From: Desulfurivibrio sp044068515
Lineage (GTDB): Bacteria > Desulfobacterota > Desulfobulbia > Desulfobulbales > Desulfurivibrionaceae
Assembly (NCBI RefSeq): GCF_044068515.1
Contig: NZ_JBIPKI010000007.1
Coordinates: 1-64,000 of the forward strand
Direction of reading: 5' to 3'
DNA length: 64,000 nucleotides
Shown here: positions 16,944 to 25,904 of the stretch, piece by piece
How the letters are laid out: each line of letters starts with the position of its first letter
How positions within the stretch are numbered: the first letter of the stretch is position 1
The notes under the pieces: model-generated
Databases searched by the model: none
Told to the model about the DNA's origin: nothing
Seen by the model: the letters and a program-made list of their open reading frames with translations, nothing else
Translations under genes and position numbers: made by a program

Positions 16944-18422
16944 TCACTTGGCCTGATCCTGCAGCACCTCCCAGGTGGTGCCCGCGGGGCCATCCTTGAT
17001 CAAGATGTGCCGAGCCAGAAGTTGGTCGCGAAGGCGGTCGGCCTCCGCCCAATCCTTGCTCCGCCGGGCGGCTTCCCGCCTGGCGATTAATTCCTCGATC
17101 TCCGCAGGCTCGATTGCCAGGCTGGCCAGCAGCTTCTCCTGGCGTTGACGCAGATAAAGAGCCGGATCCTCCTTGAGCAGACCGAAGATGCCGGCCAGCT
17201 CCCGGATCTTGGCAGCGCTTGCCCGCAGCAGATCCAGGTCTGACGGGGCCGGGGCGGGAGGCAGGGCCTGGCGGACCTTGTTGATGATCTTGATGGCGTC
17301 GAAAATCCTTCCCAGGGCCAGGGCGCTGTTGAAGTCGATATCCATGGCCTGGCGGAAGTTTTCCGCCAGTTGGGCCAGTTTTTCCCGGTCCTTGGCACTG
17401 ATCATCGTCGGGGACTGGGCGGCGCCGTCTTCCGGCAGTTCCGCCACCCCGGCCAAGGCGCTGTAGAGCCGGGTCAGGCCGGCCTCGGCGTCGGTCATGG
17501 CCGCCTCGGAATAATCAAGGGGATTGCGGTAGTGGGTGGAAAAGACAAAAAGCCGGAGAACCTCGGCCGGGTAGCGCTCGAGAACCTCGCGAATGGTGAG
17601 AAAATTGCCCAGCGACTTGGACATTTTTTCATCCTTGATGGTCACGAAGCCGTGGTGGATCCAGAGATTGGCGAACGGCTTGCCGCTGGCGCCCTCGCTT
17701 TGGGCGATTTCGTTTTCATGGTGGGGGAAGACCAGATCCTTACCGCCGCCGTGGATATCGAAGGTGTCGCCCAGGTATTTTTTGCCCATGGCCGAACATT
17801 CGATGTGCCAGCCCGGCCGGCCCGGCCCCCAAGGGCTTTCCCAGGCCGGTTCGCCGGGTTTGCTTGCCTTCCAGAGGGCGAAATCCATCGGGTGTTCCTT
17901 GTTGTCGTTGACCGCCACCCGGGCCCCGGCCTGCATGTCCTCCAGGCCCCGACCGGATAGGACTCCGTAGCCCGCAAAGCGCTGCACCCGGTAATAAACG
18001 TCGCCCTCGGCGGCATAGGCCAGGCCCTTGGCGATCAGTTCTTCGATCAGAGCGATCATCTCCGGCAGATGCTCGGTGGCCAGGGGTTCCAGGGTGGGTT
18101 TTTCGGTGCCCAGGGCGGCCATGTCCTCGTGGAACTTGCGGATAAAGCGCTGGGAAAGTTCGCTGCAAGTGGTGCACTGTTCCTGGGCCCGCTTGATGAT
18201 CTTATCGTCGATATCGGTAAAGTTGCGGATGAATGTCACCTTGTAGCCGCAGTAGCGCAGATAGCGCACGATCATGTCGAAAACCAGCACCGAGCGGGCA
18301 TGGCCGATATGACAGTAATCGTAGGCGGTGATCCCGCAGACGTACATTTTGACGTGCCCCTCTTCCAGGGGAGTAAGTTTTTCCTTGCGATTGGTCTTGG
18401 TATTATGAACAAGCAGGGGCAT
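16944..18422 (-). CDS. cysS: Cysteinyl-tRNA synthetase
   Basis: 492-residue class I aminoacyl-tRNA synthetase. The zinc Cys and HIGH motifs are in MYVCGITAYDYCHIGHARS, the KMSKS motif in DEKMSKSLGN, and the zinc ligands in GRPGWHIECSAMGKKYLG plus PHHENEIAQSEG. Length is near the family norm (about 460-490). The ATG at 18422 is chosen because MPLLVHNTKTNRKEKLTPL is the family-like N-terminus; an upstream in-frame ATG (18437) would add five residues. No clear Shine-Dalgarno precedes either. Confidence 0.96.
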   Translation of the reverse strand: MPLLVHNTKTNRKEKLTPLEEGHVKMYVCGITAYDYCHIGHARSVLVFDMIVRYLRYCGYKVTFIRNFTDIDDKIIKRAQEQCTTCSELSQRFIRKFHEDMAALGTEKPTLEPLATEHLPEMIALIEELIAKGLAYAAEGDVYYRVQRFAGYGVLSGRGLEDMQAGARVAVNDNKEHPMDFALWKASKPGEPAWESPWGPGRPGWHIECSAMGKKYLGDTFDIHGGGKDLVFPHHENEIAQSEGASGKPFANLWIHHGFVTIKDEKMSKSLGNFLTIREVLERYPAEVLRLFVFSTHYRNPLDYSEAAMTDAEAGLTRLYSALAGVAELPEDGAAQSPTMISAKDREKLAQLAENFRQAMDIDFNSALALGRIFDAIKIINKVRQALPPAPAPSDLDLLRASAAKIRELAGIFGLLKEDPALYLRQRQEKLLASLAIEPAEIEELIARREAARRSKDWAEADRLRDQLLARHILIKDGPAGTTWEVLQDQAK

Positions 18423-18665
18423 AAAAAATAGGTCCATTGAAGTTGACGAGTCCGGCTTAAGGGCCTGCGATGATGGGGATGGTGGATGTTTAGCCTTTAT
18501 GATCGCAAAATTTATGCTATATATAACCCCTTTACCGGAGCAGGGCAACAGAGCCGCGCTGCCTTAGGCGGATTACGCTGCTGCGGCCGGCTCTATCTCC
18601 CGGGCTTCAAGCCTCGAGCCTGAATACCTGATCAATCAATTTCCCGGGAACCAAGAGGAAAGACG

Positions 18666-19154
18666 ATGCCCGAAGACCAAGAGCATAACTTACAGGAGCG
18701 CCTGACCCTGGCCAACGGACTGGAGCTGGCCTTTTACGACACCTCCCGGCCGTTGGCCGGCGATCGCTGGCTGGTTGAGTTGCAATGCGAGGTGGTTTAT
18801 CCCCTGGAGGAGGAAATGCTGGCCCGGTTTTCCGAACCCGACCCCGAACTGCGGGTCGCCGTCCTGGCCCGGCTGGGTTCAACCCTCAACTTCACGGTTA
18901 AGCGGACGCGCCACTTTGTCGATGAACAGCTGAAGGAGGAGCTCCTGGCCGAGCTGCTGGCCGGGGTTAAGAAACATATGCTGGCTTATTTTGCCAAGCC
19001 CGGTTTTCCGGCCCGGTTGTTTGCCGATACCTGCGGCAAGCTGCGGGATGAATGCCGCTGTGAAATCAGCCGGCAACGGGCCGACGCCGCGACCCCGGCG
19101 GAGGATGAGGGGCCCAGCGACTTCTCCGCCCTCTTCAAGTCGGACCGGGCCTGA
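18666..19154 (+). CDS. Conserved-looking hypothetical protein, 162 aa
   Basis: Function not recognised. 162 residues, acidic, no signal peptide and no membrane segment. It begins MPEDQEHNLQERLTLANGL and has an ANGLELAFYDTSRPLAGDRW-type opening that resembles small delta-proteobacterial proteins of unknown role. A mid region (about 45-125) is helical, with VKRTRHFVDEQLKEELLAEL. Three Cys are present: C41, C118 and C125. The C-terminus is charged and probably disordered until DFSALFKSDRA. GAGGAAAG precedes the ATG, and codon use matches the neighbours, so it is likely a real gene. It lies between divergent cysS and serA. Confidence 0.75.
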   Translation: MPEDQEHNLQERLTLANGLELAFYDTSRPLAGDRWLVELQCEVVYPLEEEMLARFSEPDPELRVAVLARLGSTLNFTVKRTRHFVDEQLKEELLAELLAGVKKHMLAYFAKPGFPARLFADTCGKLRDECRCEISRQRADAATPAEDEGPSDFSALFKSDRA

Positions 19155-19270
19155 TGGCCGGCAGCGGCAGAAACCGTCACCAACCATGGCCCCGGCTGTC
19201 CTCACCGCTAAGCGGTTTTAGAGGGGCCGAGGGCTCTCTGGCCATTTGCCGGACTTGCCTTCATTAGCCC

Positions 19271-19298
19271 TTGACAAAATATAGGGATAGCATAATAC
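19271..19298 (+). promoter_or_regulatory. Candidate sigma-70 promoter for serA
   Basis: TTGACA (19271-19276), 16-base spacer, TAATAC (19293-19298), about 107 bases before the serA ATG in an otherwise gene-free stretch. Confidence 0.5.
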
Positions 19299-19405
19299 TC
19301 GGCTTTTTTTCATAGCCAAATCAGCCGATATCCGGCCCTGGCCGGAATGCCTGCCTGATGGCGCCGGGATTGGGCGCCAACAGTTAATAATCTGGGGTGA
19401 ACTCG

Positions 19406-20992
19406 ATGAAAGTACTGATTAGTGACAACCTGGCTCCGGTGGGAGAGAATATTCTGCGCAGCGCCGGCCTTGACGTGGACGTGCGCACCGGCCTGAGCCC
19501 GGAAGAGCTGCGGGCTGTTATCCCTGCCTATGACGGGCTGGTGATCCGCAGCGCCACCAAGGTTACCGCCGAGATCATCGCAGCTGCCGAAAATCTCAAG
19601 GTCGTCGGCCGGGCCGGGATCGGTCTTGACAATGTCGATATTGGCGCCGCCAGCCAGAAGGGTGTTGTGGTGATGAACGCCCCGGACGGCAATGCCACCA
19701 CCGCCGCCGAGCATGCCATCGCCATGATGATGGCTCTTACCCGCAATGTGCCCCAGGCCACTGCCTCGATGAAGGCCGGCAAGTGGGAGAAGAAAAAATT
19801 CCAGGGGCGCGAGGTCACCGGTAAAACCGTGGGAGTGGTGGGCATCGGCCGGATCGGCCGGATTTTTGCCGAGCGGGCCCAGGGTCTGAAGATGAAGATT
19901 ATCGCCTTCGACCCCCATATGCCCAAGGAGATGGTGGAAAAACTGGGGGCCGAACTGGTTTCCCTGGATGAACTCTGCCGGCGGGCCGATTATATTTCCA
20001 TTCATGTGCCCCTGACCCCGGATACCAAGCACCTGCTGGGGGCGGAACAGTTCAAGTTGATGAAGCCCGACACCATGGTAATTGATTGTGCCCGGGGCGG
20101 GGTCGTCGAAGAAAAGGCCCTTTACGAAGCCCTGCGGAACGGGACCATCCGCGGCGCGGCCCTGGACGTTTTCGAGGTCGAGCCCACCACCAACGAGAAT
20201 TGCCCCCTGCTGGCCCTGGACAACTTTATCTGCACCCCCCACCTGGGCGCCTCCACCGCCGAGGCCCAGGAGAACGTGGCCGTGGCCATTGCCGAGCAGG
20301 TTGCCGACTACCTGCTCAACGGCACGGTGGTCAACGCGGTCAACGTGCCTTCGGTAAGCGCTGAGGTTATGGCCCATGTCGGCCCCTATGTGACCCTGGC
20401 CGAGATGATCGGCGCCTTGCATATGCAGATTGCCAAAGGGGGAGTGGAGGAGGTCAATATCGAATACTGCGGCGATCTCGCCGATCAGACCACCACTCCG
20501 ATCACCGTGGCCTTCCTGAAAGGGCTGTTCACCCCGATTCTGCGGGAGGCGGTCAACTACGTCAATGCCCCGCTGATTGCCAAGGAGCGTGGAATCAGGG
20601 TGGTTGAATCCAAGACCGACAAGTCGGAGGACTTCCTCAATCTGATGTCGGTCCGGGTCAAGACCAGCGAAGGAGAAAACGTTCTGGCCGGGACGGTGTT
20701 CGGCAAGAAGGAGCCCCGCCTGGTGCGCTTCAACACATTCCGGATGGAAGCCCTGCCCCAGGGTCCGATGCTTTTTGTCTACAACAACGACGTGCCCGGG
20801 GTGATCGGCCGGTTGGCCACCGCCATCGGTGACGCCGGGGTGAATATCTCCCGGATGACCGTGGGCCGTGAACAGGACTCGGGCCGCAACGTCATTCTGC
20901 TTAACACCGACACCCTGGTCTCCCGCGACTTGCTGAAAAAGGTGCGAGCCCTGGATAATATCAACGATGCCATGGTCCTTGATCTGCCTTGA
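19406..20992 (+). CDS. serA: D-3-phosphoglycerate dehydrogenase
   Basis: 528-residue long-form PGDH oxidising 3-phosphoglycerate in serine synthesis. The NAD-binding domain has VVGIGRIGRIFAERAQGL; catalytic-domain blocks include GRAGIGLDNVDI, IDCARGGVVEEKALYEAL and TPHLGASTAEAQENVAV (Arg-Glu-His triad region). An allosteric substrate-binding domain and a C-terminal ACT domain (about 455-528, PGVIGRLATAIGDAGVNISRM) follow, so serine feedback control is likely. The ATG at 19406 follows GGGGTGA; an upstream GTG at 19397 would add three residues. Confidence 0.96.
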   Translation: MKVLISDNLAPVGENILRSAGLDVDVRTGLSPEELRAVIPAYDGLVIRSATKVTAEIIAAAENLKVVGRAGIGLDNVDIGAASQKGVVVMNAPDGNATTAAEHAIAMMMALTRNVPQATASMKAGKWEKKKFQGREVTGKTVGVVGIGRIGRIFAERAQGLKMKIIAFDPHMPKEMVEKLGAELVSLDELCRRADYISIHVPLTPDTKHLLGAEQFKLMKPDTMVIDCARGGVVEEKALYEALRNGTIRGAALDVFEVEPTTNENCPLLALDNFICTPHLGASTAEAQENVAVAIAEQVADYLLNGTVVNAVNVPSVSAEVMAHVGPYVTLAEMIGALHMQIAKGGVEEVNIEYCGDLADQTTTPITVAFLKGLFTPILREAVNYVNAPLIAKERGIRVVESKTDKSEDFLNLMSVRVKTSEGENVLAGTVFGKKEPRLVRFNTFRMEALPQGPMLFVYNNDVPGVIGRLATAIGDAGVNISRMTVGREQDSGRNVILLNTDTLVSRDLLKKVRALDNINDAMVLDLP

Positions 20993-21017
20993 GCAGTCCC
21001 GGCAGCGCCGGGCCGCC

Positions 21018-21038
21018 CCGGATCGTTGCCTGATCCGG
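21018..21038. other. Hairpin downstream of serA
   Basis: CCGGATC (21018-21024) pairs with GATCCGG (21032-21038); GCCGC and GCGG-GGC extend the stem imperfectly. No T-tract, so not a typical intrinsic terminator. Confidence 0.4.
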
Positions 21039-21186
21039 AGCGGTGGCCCGGGGTAGTATGGCCGGGGGGGACCTGCTGGGATAATTCCGCGGCTTGACTG
21101 CACTCTGCCGAGGCCGTTGCGGAGAGACTGCTCTGCCTTGCTATTCGGCAGTTCCCCGGTCCGTTGATTCTGTAGAGGGGGTTTCC

Positions 21187-21498
21187 ATGGCCAACGTCAA
21201 TGAAGAAAAATGCTGCCCGCCCGGGCAGGTGCGCCGGGACGGCAAATGCGTCCTGCCGGAAGTAACCTTTACCACTCTGGTCATTTCCCTGAACAACTCA
21301 GCCTTGCTGCACCTGGGGGAACTGGCCAATCCGGAAACCGGCGAGAAAAGCCAGGATTTCTTGCTGGCCAAACACGCCATCGACACCCTCCAGCTACTCA
21401 AAGAGAAAACGGCCGGCAATCTTACCGCCAAGGAAAGCGAGCTGCTGGCCAACATGCTCTACGATTTGCGAATGCGCTATGTCCAGCTCACCCGGTGA
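21187..21498 (+). CDS. DUF1844 family protein
   Basis: 103-residue protein with the DUF1844 core (VTFTTLVISLNNSALLHLGE, TGEKSQDFLLAKHAIDTLQLL, ELLANMLYDLRMRYVQL). It has a Cys-containing head, KCCPPGQVRRDGKC, ahead of the core. Function unknown; the core is helical and soluble. The ATG at 21187 follows GAGGGGG. Its end overlaps ispE by 20 bases, indicating coupled translation; the same pairing occurs in related genomes to my knowledge. Confidence 0.88.
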   Translation: MANVNEEKCCPPGQVRRDGKCVLPEVTFTTLVISLNNSALLHLGELANPETGEKSQDFLLAKHAIDTLQLLKEKTAGNLTAKESELLANMLYDLRMRYVQLTR

Positions 21499-22345
21499 TG
21501 GCGCCGGCCCCATCGAGCTCCATGCCCCGGCCAAGATCAACCTTTATCTGCGGATTATTGCCAAACGGGCCGATGGCTATCACGAGCTCGACTCCCTGAT
21601 GCTCAAGCTGGAGTTTGGCGACCGCCTGGTCTTGGCCCGGCGCCGGGCGCCCGGGATCGAGCTGCTCTGTCGCGGGGCCGATTTGCCGGCTGACCGTGAC
21701 AACCTGGTTTACCGGGCGGCGACCGCTTTTTGTGATCATTGCGGGATCGAACCGGCCCTGACGATCTCCTTGGTGAAGAACATTCCGGTGGCGGCAGGGC
21801 TGGGCGGCGGCAGCAGCGATGCCGCCGCGGTGCTGCGCGGCCTGGACCGGCTCTATAACACCGGCCTGGACGAAGAAGCGCTGACCAAGCTGGCCCGGCC
21901 CCTGGGAGCGGATGTCCCTTTTTTTGTCCAGGATGCCGTCGCAGCCCGGGCCCAAGGGATCGGTGAATTGTTGACCCCGGTGCCGCTGCCCCCCGGGCTG
22001 GGCTCGATTGTGCTGGTCAATCCCGGCTTTGCTGTCTCCACGGCCTGGGTTTATGGCAATTTTCGATTGACAAAACAGAGCGATCCCTATATTTTTAGCG
22101 GCTCTTTACCGGGGGACAAGCTGGTCTTCGGCAATGATCTGGAACGGGTCACCATGGCCCGCCACCCTGAACTGATTGCCATCAGGGACGAGCTGCTGGC
22201 GGCGGGCGCCGCCACGGCGCTGATGGCCGGCAGCGGCCCCACCATGTTCGCCCTGTTCAAGGACCGGGAGGCGGCGCAAGTTTGCGCCGCCCGCATGGGT
22301 AAAAAATATAAGCAGGTTTTTCTGACCAAACCCCTGGCCGAGTAA
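21479..22345 (+). CDS. ispE: 4-diphosphocytidyl-2-C-methyl-D-erythritol kinase
   Basis: 288-residue GHMP kinase of the MEP isoprenoid pathway. The first motif is HAPAKINLYLRI; the ATP loop is PVAAGLGGGSSDAAAVL; LGADVPFF and the C-terminal MAGSGPTMFALF complete the set. It supplies isoprenoid precursors, for instance for the menaquinone side chain. It starts inside the DUF1844 gene. A tRNA gene follows 155 bases later. Confidence 0.95.
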   Translation: MSSSPGDGAGPIELHAPAKINLYLRIIAKRADGYHELDSLMLKLEFGDRLVLARRRAPGIELLCRGADLPADRDNLVYRAATAFCDHCGIEPALTISLVKNIPVAAGLGGGSSDAAAVLRGLDRLYNTGLDEEALTKLARPLGADVPFFVQDAVAARAQGIGELLTPVPLPPGLGSIVLVNPGFAVSTAWVYGNFRLTKQSDPYIFSGSLPGDKLVFGNDLERVTMARHPELIAIRDELLAAGAATALMAGSGPTMFALFKDREAAQVCAARMGKKYKQVFLTKPLAE

Positions 22346-22500
22346 TGCCGGCCCCGCCCGCCGGAATGGTGATAGCGATTTTGTCAGGCCGGCCAGTGCC
22401 TGCCCGGATCAACATTCGGCCCGGACGGATCAGTTGGCCTTGGCCTTGTCGGGTTGGGTGCTTGGGCAAGGAAGGCGGTGCTGCCGGACCTTATAGCGAT

Positions 22501-22575
22501 TGGGGCGTCGTCAAGCGGTAAGACACAAGACTTTGACTCTTGCATTCGCAGGTTCGAATCCTGCCGCCCCAGCCA
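22501..22575 (+). tRNA. tRNA-Gln (anticodon TTG)
   Basis: Acceptor arms TGGGGCG and CGCCCCA pair fully; D arm GTC...GAC, anticodon stem CAAGA/TCTTG with loop CTTTGAC (anticodon TTG), T stem GCAGG/CCTGC with TTCGAAT, discriminator G and encoded CCA. It sits between ispE and prs and is probably part of that transcript. Confidence 0.96.
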
Positions 22576-22627
22576 CTTTTTTGTTCGTCGCACATAACAG
22601 GCAGTCAGCAAAAAGGAGTACTTTCCC

Positions 22628-23575
22628 TTGTCCGTCAACGAAATGAAAATCTTTGCCGGCAACGCCAATCCGGCTTTGGCCGAAAGTATTTGCGCATATT
22701 TGCAAACCCCGCTGTCCAAGGCGGAGGTTCGGCGCTTCAGTGACGGCGAAATATTCGTCGAAATCGGGGAGAACGTCCGGGGTCGGGATGTCTTTGTGAT
22801 TCAGCCCACCTGTCCTCCGGTCAACGATAACCTGATGGAGTTGATGATTATCGTTGATGCCCTGCGCCGGGCTTCCTCGCGGCGGATTACCGCCGTGTTG
22901 CCTTACTACGGCTATGCCCGTCAGGATCGCAAGGTGGCTCCCCGGGTGCCGATCACCGCCAAGGTGGTGGCGGAAATGCTGATGGTGGTGGGAGTCCGCC
23001 GGGTGCTGACCATGGACCTGCATGCCGGGCAGATCCAGGGTTTCTTCAATATTCCGGTGGACAACCTTTTTGCCGCCCCGGTGCTGTTGGAATACCTGAC
23101 CAGCCACGTTGATACGTCCAAGGTGGTCATGGTGTCGCCGGATGCCGGCGGGGTGGAGCGCTGCCGGGCCTTTGCCAAGCGGCTCAACACCACCCTGGCC
23201 ATTGTCGACAAGAGGCGGGAACGGGCCAACGAGTGCGAAGCGATGAATGTAATCGGCGACGTCAAAGGCAAGATCGCCGTTCTCCTTGATGACATGGTCG
23301 ACACCGCCGGCACCCTCTGTTCGGCGGCCAACGTGCTGGTGGAGGCGGGCGCCCTTGAAGTTTTTGCCTGCTGCTCCCACGGGGTGCTTTCCGGACCGGC
23401 CATCGAGCGCCTGGAGAATTCCAGGATCAGCCGGCTGGTTGTTACCGACAGCGTCCCCCTGCGGGGCGCGGCCAAGGAGTGTGGCAAGATCAAGGTCCTC
23501 TCGGTCAGCAAGCTGCTGGCCGAGGCTGTTCGGCGCATCCATGCCGATGATTCGGTGAGTTCGCTTTTTGTCTGA
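22628..23575 (+). CDS. prs: Ribose-phosphate pyrophosphokinase
   Basis: 315-residue PRPP synthetase, the family's normal length. Landmarks: KIFAGNANPALAESI, RRFSDGEIFVEI, YYGYARQDRK, TMDLHAGQIQGFF, VSPDAGGVERCRAFAKRL and the PRPP loop DDMVDTAGTL. It starts with TTG at 22628, supported by AAGGAG nine bases upstream; the ATG at 22643 lies too far from any ribosome site. rplY and pth follow, a common bacterial order. Confidence 0.96.
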   Translation: MSVNEMKIFAGNANPALAESICAYLQTPLSKAEVRRFSDGEIFVEIGENVRGRDVFVIQPTCPPVNDNLMELMIIVDALRRASSRRITAVLPYYGYARQDRKVAPRVPITAKVVAEMLMVVGVRRVLTMDLHAGQIQGFFNIPVDNLFAAPVLLEYLTSHVDTSKVVMVSPDAGGVERCRAFAKRLNTTLAIVDKRRERANECEAMNVIGDVKGKIAVLLDDMVDTAGTLCSAANVLVEAGALEVFACCSHGVLSGPAIERLENSRISRLVVTDSVPLRGAAKECGKIKVLSVSKLLAEAVRRIHADDSVSSLFV

Positions 23576-23661
23576 CTTTTATGCAAGTTCGCTGTCCGTC
23601 CGGAGCGGAATGTCCGGCCCGGCGGCGGTTTTCGTTTGAGTGCTAATCCAGGAGGAATACC

Positions 23662-24231
23662 ATGTTACAGGTAGATATCGCGGCCAATAAACGTGATGAC
23701 TGCGGCAAGGGTGCGGCCCGCAGCCTGCGCCGCGCCGGTCGGACCCCGGCGGTGCTTTATGGCCCGAAAATTAATCCCCAGGCCCTGAGCCTGGATACCC
23801 ACAGCTTTACCAAGGCCCTATTTTCCATTCACCGCCGCAACTCGGTAATCAACCTGGAGGTGGCCGATGAGCAGGGTAAAGTCGTCCATCACGTGATCAC
23901 CCGGGAAATCCAGACCGATCCCATCGCGGATAATGTTCTCCACGCTGATTTCTACGTGATTTCGCTGGACGAACCCCTGGTCTTTCAGGTGCCCTTACGT
24001 TATCGGGGCAAGGCCAAGGGAGTTGACATGGGCGGGGAATTGGTGATTTCGCTGGAAAAGGTCGCCCTCAAAGGTAAAGCCCTGGACATTCCCGATGAAA
24101 TTGTCATTGATGTCTCGCCCCTGGGTCCCAACTCCCAGCGCACCTGCGGTGAGTTGCCCCTGCCCGCCGGGGTTGAACTGGTGGCCGGCGCGGATAAGGT
24201 GTGCGTCGCCGTCGTTGGTGGCACCGAGTAA
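23662..24231 (+). CDS. rplY: 50S ribosomal protein L25 (Ctc form)
   Basis: 189-residue long L25/Ctc protein that binds 5S rRNA. The N-terminal L25 domain has KRDDCGKGAARSLRRAGRTPAVLYGP and the DPIADNVLHADFYVI block; the C-terminal TL5 beta domain includes VPLRYRGKAKGVDMGGEL and ends VCVAVVGGTE. AGGAGGAATACC precedes the ATG. The palindromic repeat lies directly after its stop. Confidence 0.95.
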   Translation: MLQVDIAANKRDDCGKGAARSLRRAGRTPAVLYGPKINPQALSLDTHSFTKALFSIHRRNSVINLEVADEQGKVVHHVITREIQTDPIADNVLHADFYVISLDEPLVFQVPLRYRGKAKGVDMGGELVISLEKVALKGKALDIPDEIVIDVSPLGPNSQRTCGELPLPAGVELVAGADKVCVAVVGGTE

Positions 24232-24239
24232 ATAAGCTG

Positions 24240-24332
24240 GCGGCAGCACCACATCCTGGCGCGATCAAGTCCGGCGATATAGCCCCTGCTATCATCGCCG
24301 GATTCGCTTGCTCCCCCTGCGGTCCGGCGGCA
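24240..24332. repeat. Second copy of the palindromic repeat
   Basis: It aligns with 689-779 (copy 1): GGCAGCACC at both left ends, CCGGCGATATA (24281-24291 region) against ATCGCCGG, and GCTTG...CCTGCGG on the right side. Its core stem CCGGCGAT-ATAG pairs with CTAT-C-ATCGCCGG around a CCCCTG loop; the outer arms are more degenerate than in copy 1. It lies between rplY and pth, which are transcribed in the same direction, so the element is not tied to convergent gene ends. Confidence 0.72.
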
Positions 24333-24528
24333 AGGCAAGTTTCTCCAGACGATAAACCTGTTTTTCTGAGGCAAGGTTACCCTTTGCAGTTTTAGGCCGA
24401 CGGTTCCCTTTTTCGGATGCTGACGGGGGCGGGCCGGGAAGAGGGCGCTCTTTTTCGGCTTTTTTTTGCTTCTGCGGGGGGCGGCAATTTTTTCTCTGGC
24501 TGCCCCCACGACGGCCAATGGTGAAACG

Positions 24529-25116
24529 ATGCGTCTTCTGGTGGGCCTGGGCAATCCCGGGGTCGAGTATGAACTTACTCGCCACAACATCGGTTTTATT
24601 TTTGTCGACTATCTGGCCGACCGCCATGGCATAGCATTGAAGAAGGAAACCAAATGGGACGCCGAAGTCGGCCGCGGTCTGCTTTGGGGCCAGCCGGTTA
24701 CCCTGGTCAAACCTCTTACTTTCATGAACCGCAGCGGCTTGGCGGTGGGGAAAATCGCCCGTTTTTTCCAGATCGCTACCCCCGATGTGGTGGTTTTTCA
24801 CGATGAACTCGATTTGCCCTTCGGGGCCTGCCGCCTGGCCCAAAACCGCGGGGCCGGAGGGCATAACGGAGTGCGCTCGTTGATGGACCATCTGGGGGGA
24901 CGCGACTTTATCCGCTTTCGCATCGGGGTGGGCCGCCCCCCGGGCGCCAAGGCCGCCGCTGGTTTCGTCCTCTCCCGGTTTTCCACCGCCGAGTTCCCCG
25001 AGTTGGAAAAAATCCTCGCGTTTCTCGAAGAGGGTTTGGAACTCCTGTTCCGCCGCGATCTTAAAATTGCCATGAACCTGGTCAACGCTTCGGTCGGGAT
25101 CGCCGGGCAAGAGTAA
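24529..25116 (+). CDS. pth: Peptidyl-tRNA hydrolase
   Basis: 195-residue Pth family enzyme releasing peptides from stalled peptidyl-tRNA. Landmarks: LLVGLGNPGVEYELTRHNIGF (with the catalytic His), KPLTFMNRSG, VFHDELDLPFG and the GGHNGVRSLMDHLGGRDFIRFRIGVGRP block in two parts. The ATG at 24529 is the natural family start; a longer in-frame opening upstream has no ribosome site. The 300-base gap before it contains the repeat and an A/T-rich stretch. Confidence 0.96.
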   Translation: MRLLVGLGNPGVEYELTRHNIGFIFVDYLADRHGIALKKETKWDAEVGRGLLWGQPVTLVKPLTFMNRSGLAVGKIARFFQIATPDVVVFHDELDLPFGACRLAQNRGAGGHNGVRSLMDHLGGRDFIRFRIGVGRPPGAKAAAGFVLSRFSTAEFPELEKILAFLEEGLELLFRRDLKIAMNLVNASVGIAGQE

Positions 25117-25164
25117 CCCTGGCCTGGACCCGGAAGGCCCTGAGCGGGGCGCCGGCAAGAGTGA

Positions 25165-25193
25165 TTGATAATATTGCCCGGGCATGGTATATT
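25165..25193 (+). promoter_or_regulatory. Sigma-70 promoter candidate upstream of carD
   Basis: TTGATA (25165-25170), 17-base spacer, TATATT (25188-25193). Transcription would start near 25200 and give carD a leader of about 200 bases. Confidence 0.65.
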
Positions 25194-25406
25194 AAGATTT
25201 CTTTACTGGCAGTTTAGCTAATAGCGCTTTGCCGACAGGTGTTCTGCCCGTATCTTTCCGAAGTTTTTCGTCCAAATTCGCTGTTTGGGCTTTTATCGGC
25301 CCGGTCGCCGATGAATTCTGGATGCTGCGGGTTTGTCTTGATCACCGGGGGTGGTTCCGCAAAGGGGCCATCTCAGGGGGTTTACCGGTTGGTGGGGGAA
25401 AAGCTT

Positions 25407-25904
25407 ATGGTAGGTGCAACGGAAACTTTTCGCGTAGGTGATATGGCAGTTTATCCGGCCCACGGAGTCGGAAAAATCGAGTCGATTGAATCCCGGCGGG
25501 TAGGGGAACTGGAACAGTCCTTTTACATAATCCGGATTGTCGACTCCAACATGACCGTAATGATTCCCACCACCACCTGCAGCACTGGGGGGCTGCGCAA
25601 CATTATCTCCCCCCAGGACGTAAGCAAAGTTTTCGCCATTCTCAACCAGCGCGACGTGGAAACCGAGTCTCAGCCTTGGAACCAGCGTTATCGCGAATAT
25701 ATGAACCGGATCAAAACCGGTTCGGTATTCGAGATAGCCGCAGTACTCCGCGACCTTTTGCTCTTGCGGGAAGACAAGGAACTTTCCTTCGGCGAACGCA
25801 AAATGGTGGATACCGCCAAAAGCTTGCTGATCAAGGAAATCGCTTTGGCCAAGGAAATCGAGGAAGACCAGGTGGCCCAGCGCATCGAGCAGATTTTCGC
25901 CTGA
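25407..25904 (+). CDS. carD: CarD family transcriptional regulator
   Basis: 165-residue CarD/CdnL-like protein. The N-terminal RNA-polymerase-interacting domain carries FRVGDMAVYPAHGVGKIESI, YIIRIVDSNMTVMIP and GLRNIIS; the C-terminal helical domain has WNQRYREYMNRIKTGSVFEIA, VLRDLLLLREDKELSFGERKM. In studied species CarD stabilises open complexes, often at rRNA promoters. The ATG at 25407 follows GGGGGAA. Residues encoded upstream in the same frame are not family-like. Confidence 0.94.
   Translation: MVGATETFRVGDMAVYPAHGVGKIESIESRRVGELEQSFYIIRIVDSNMTVMIPTTTCSTGGLRNIISPQDVSKVFAILNQRDVETESQPWNQRYREYMNRIKTGSVFEIAAVLRDLLLLREDKELSFGERKMVDTAKSLLIKEIALAKEIEEDQVAQRIEQIFA

Noticed and set aside
19310..21103. 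A 597-codon open frame on the strand opposite serA
   Set aside because: It mirrors serA codon structure in a GC-rich genome, is His/Gly/Gln-rich and has no family resemblance.
22501..22575. tRNA-Gln as an integration site for a mobile element
   Set aside because: No integrase, no repeated tRNA 3' end and only housekeeping genes around it.
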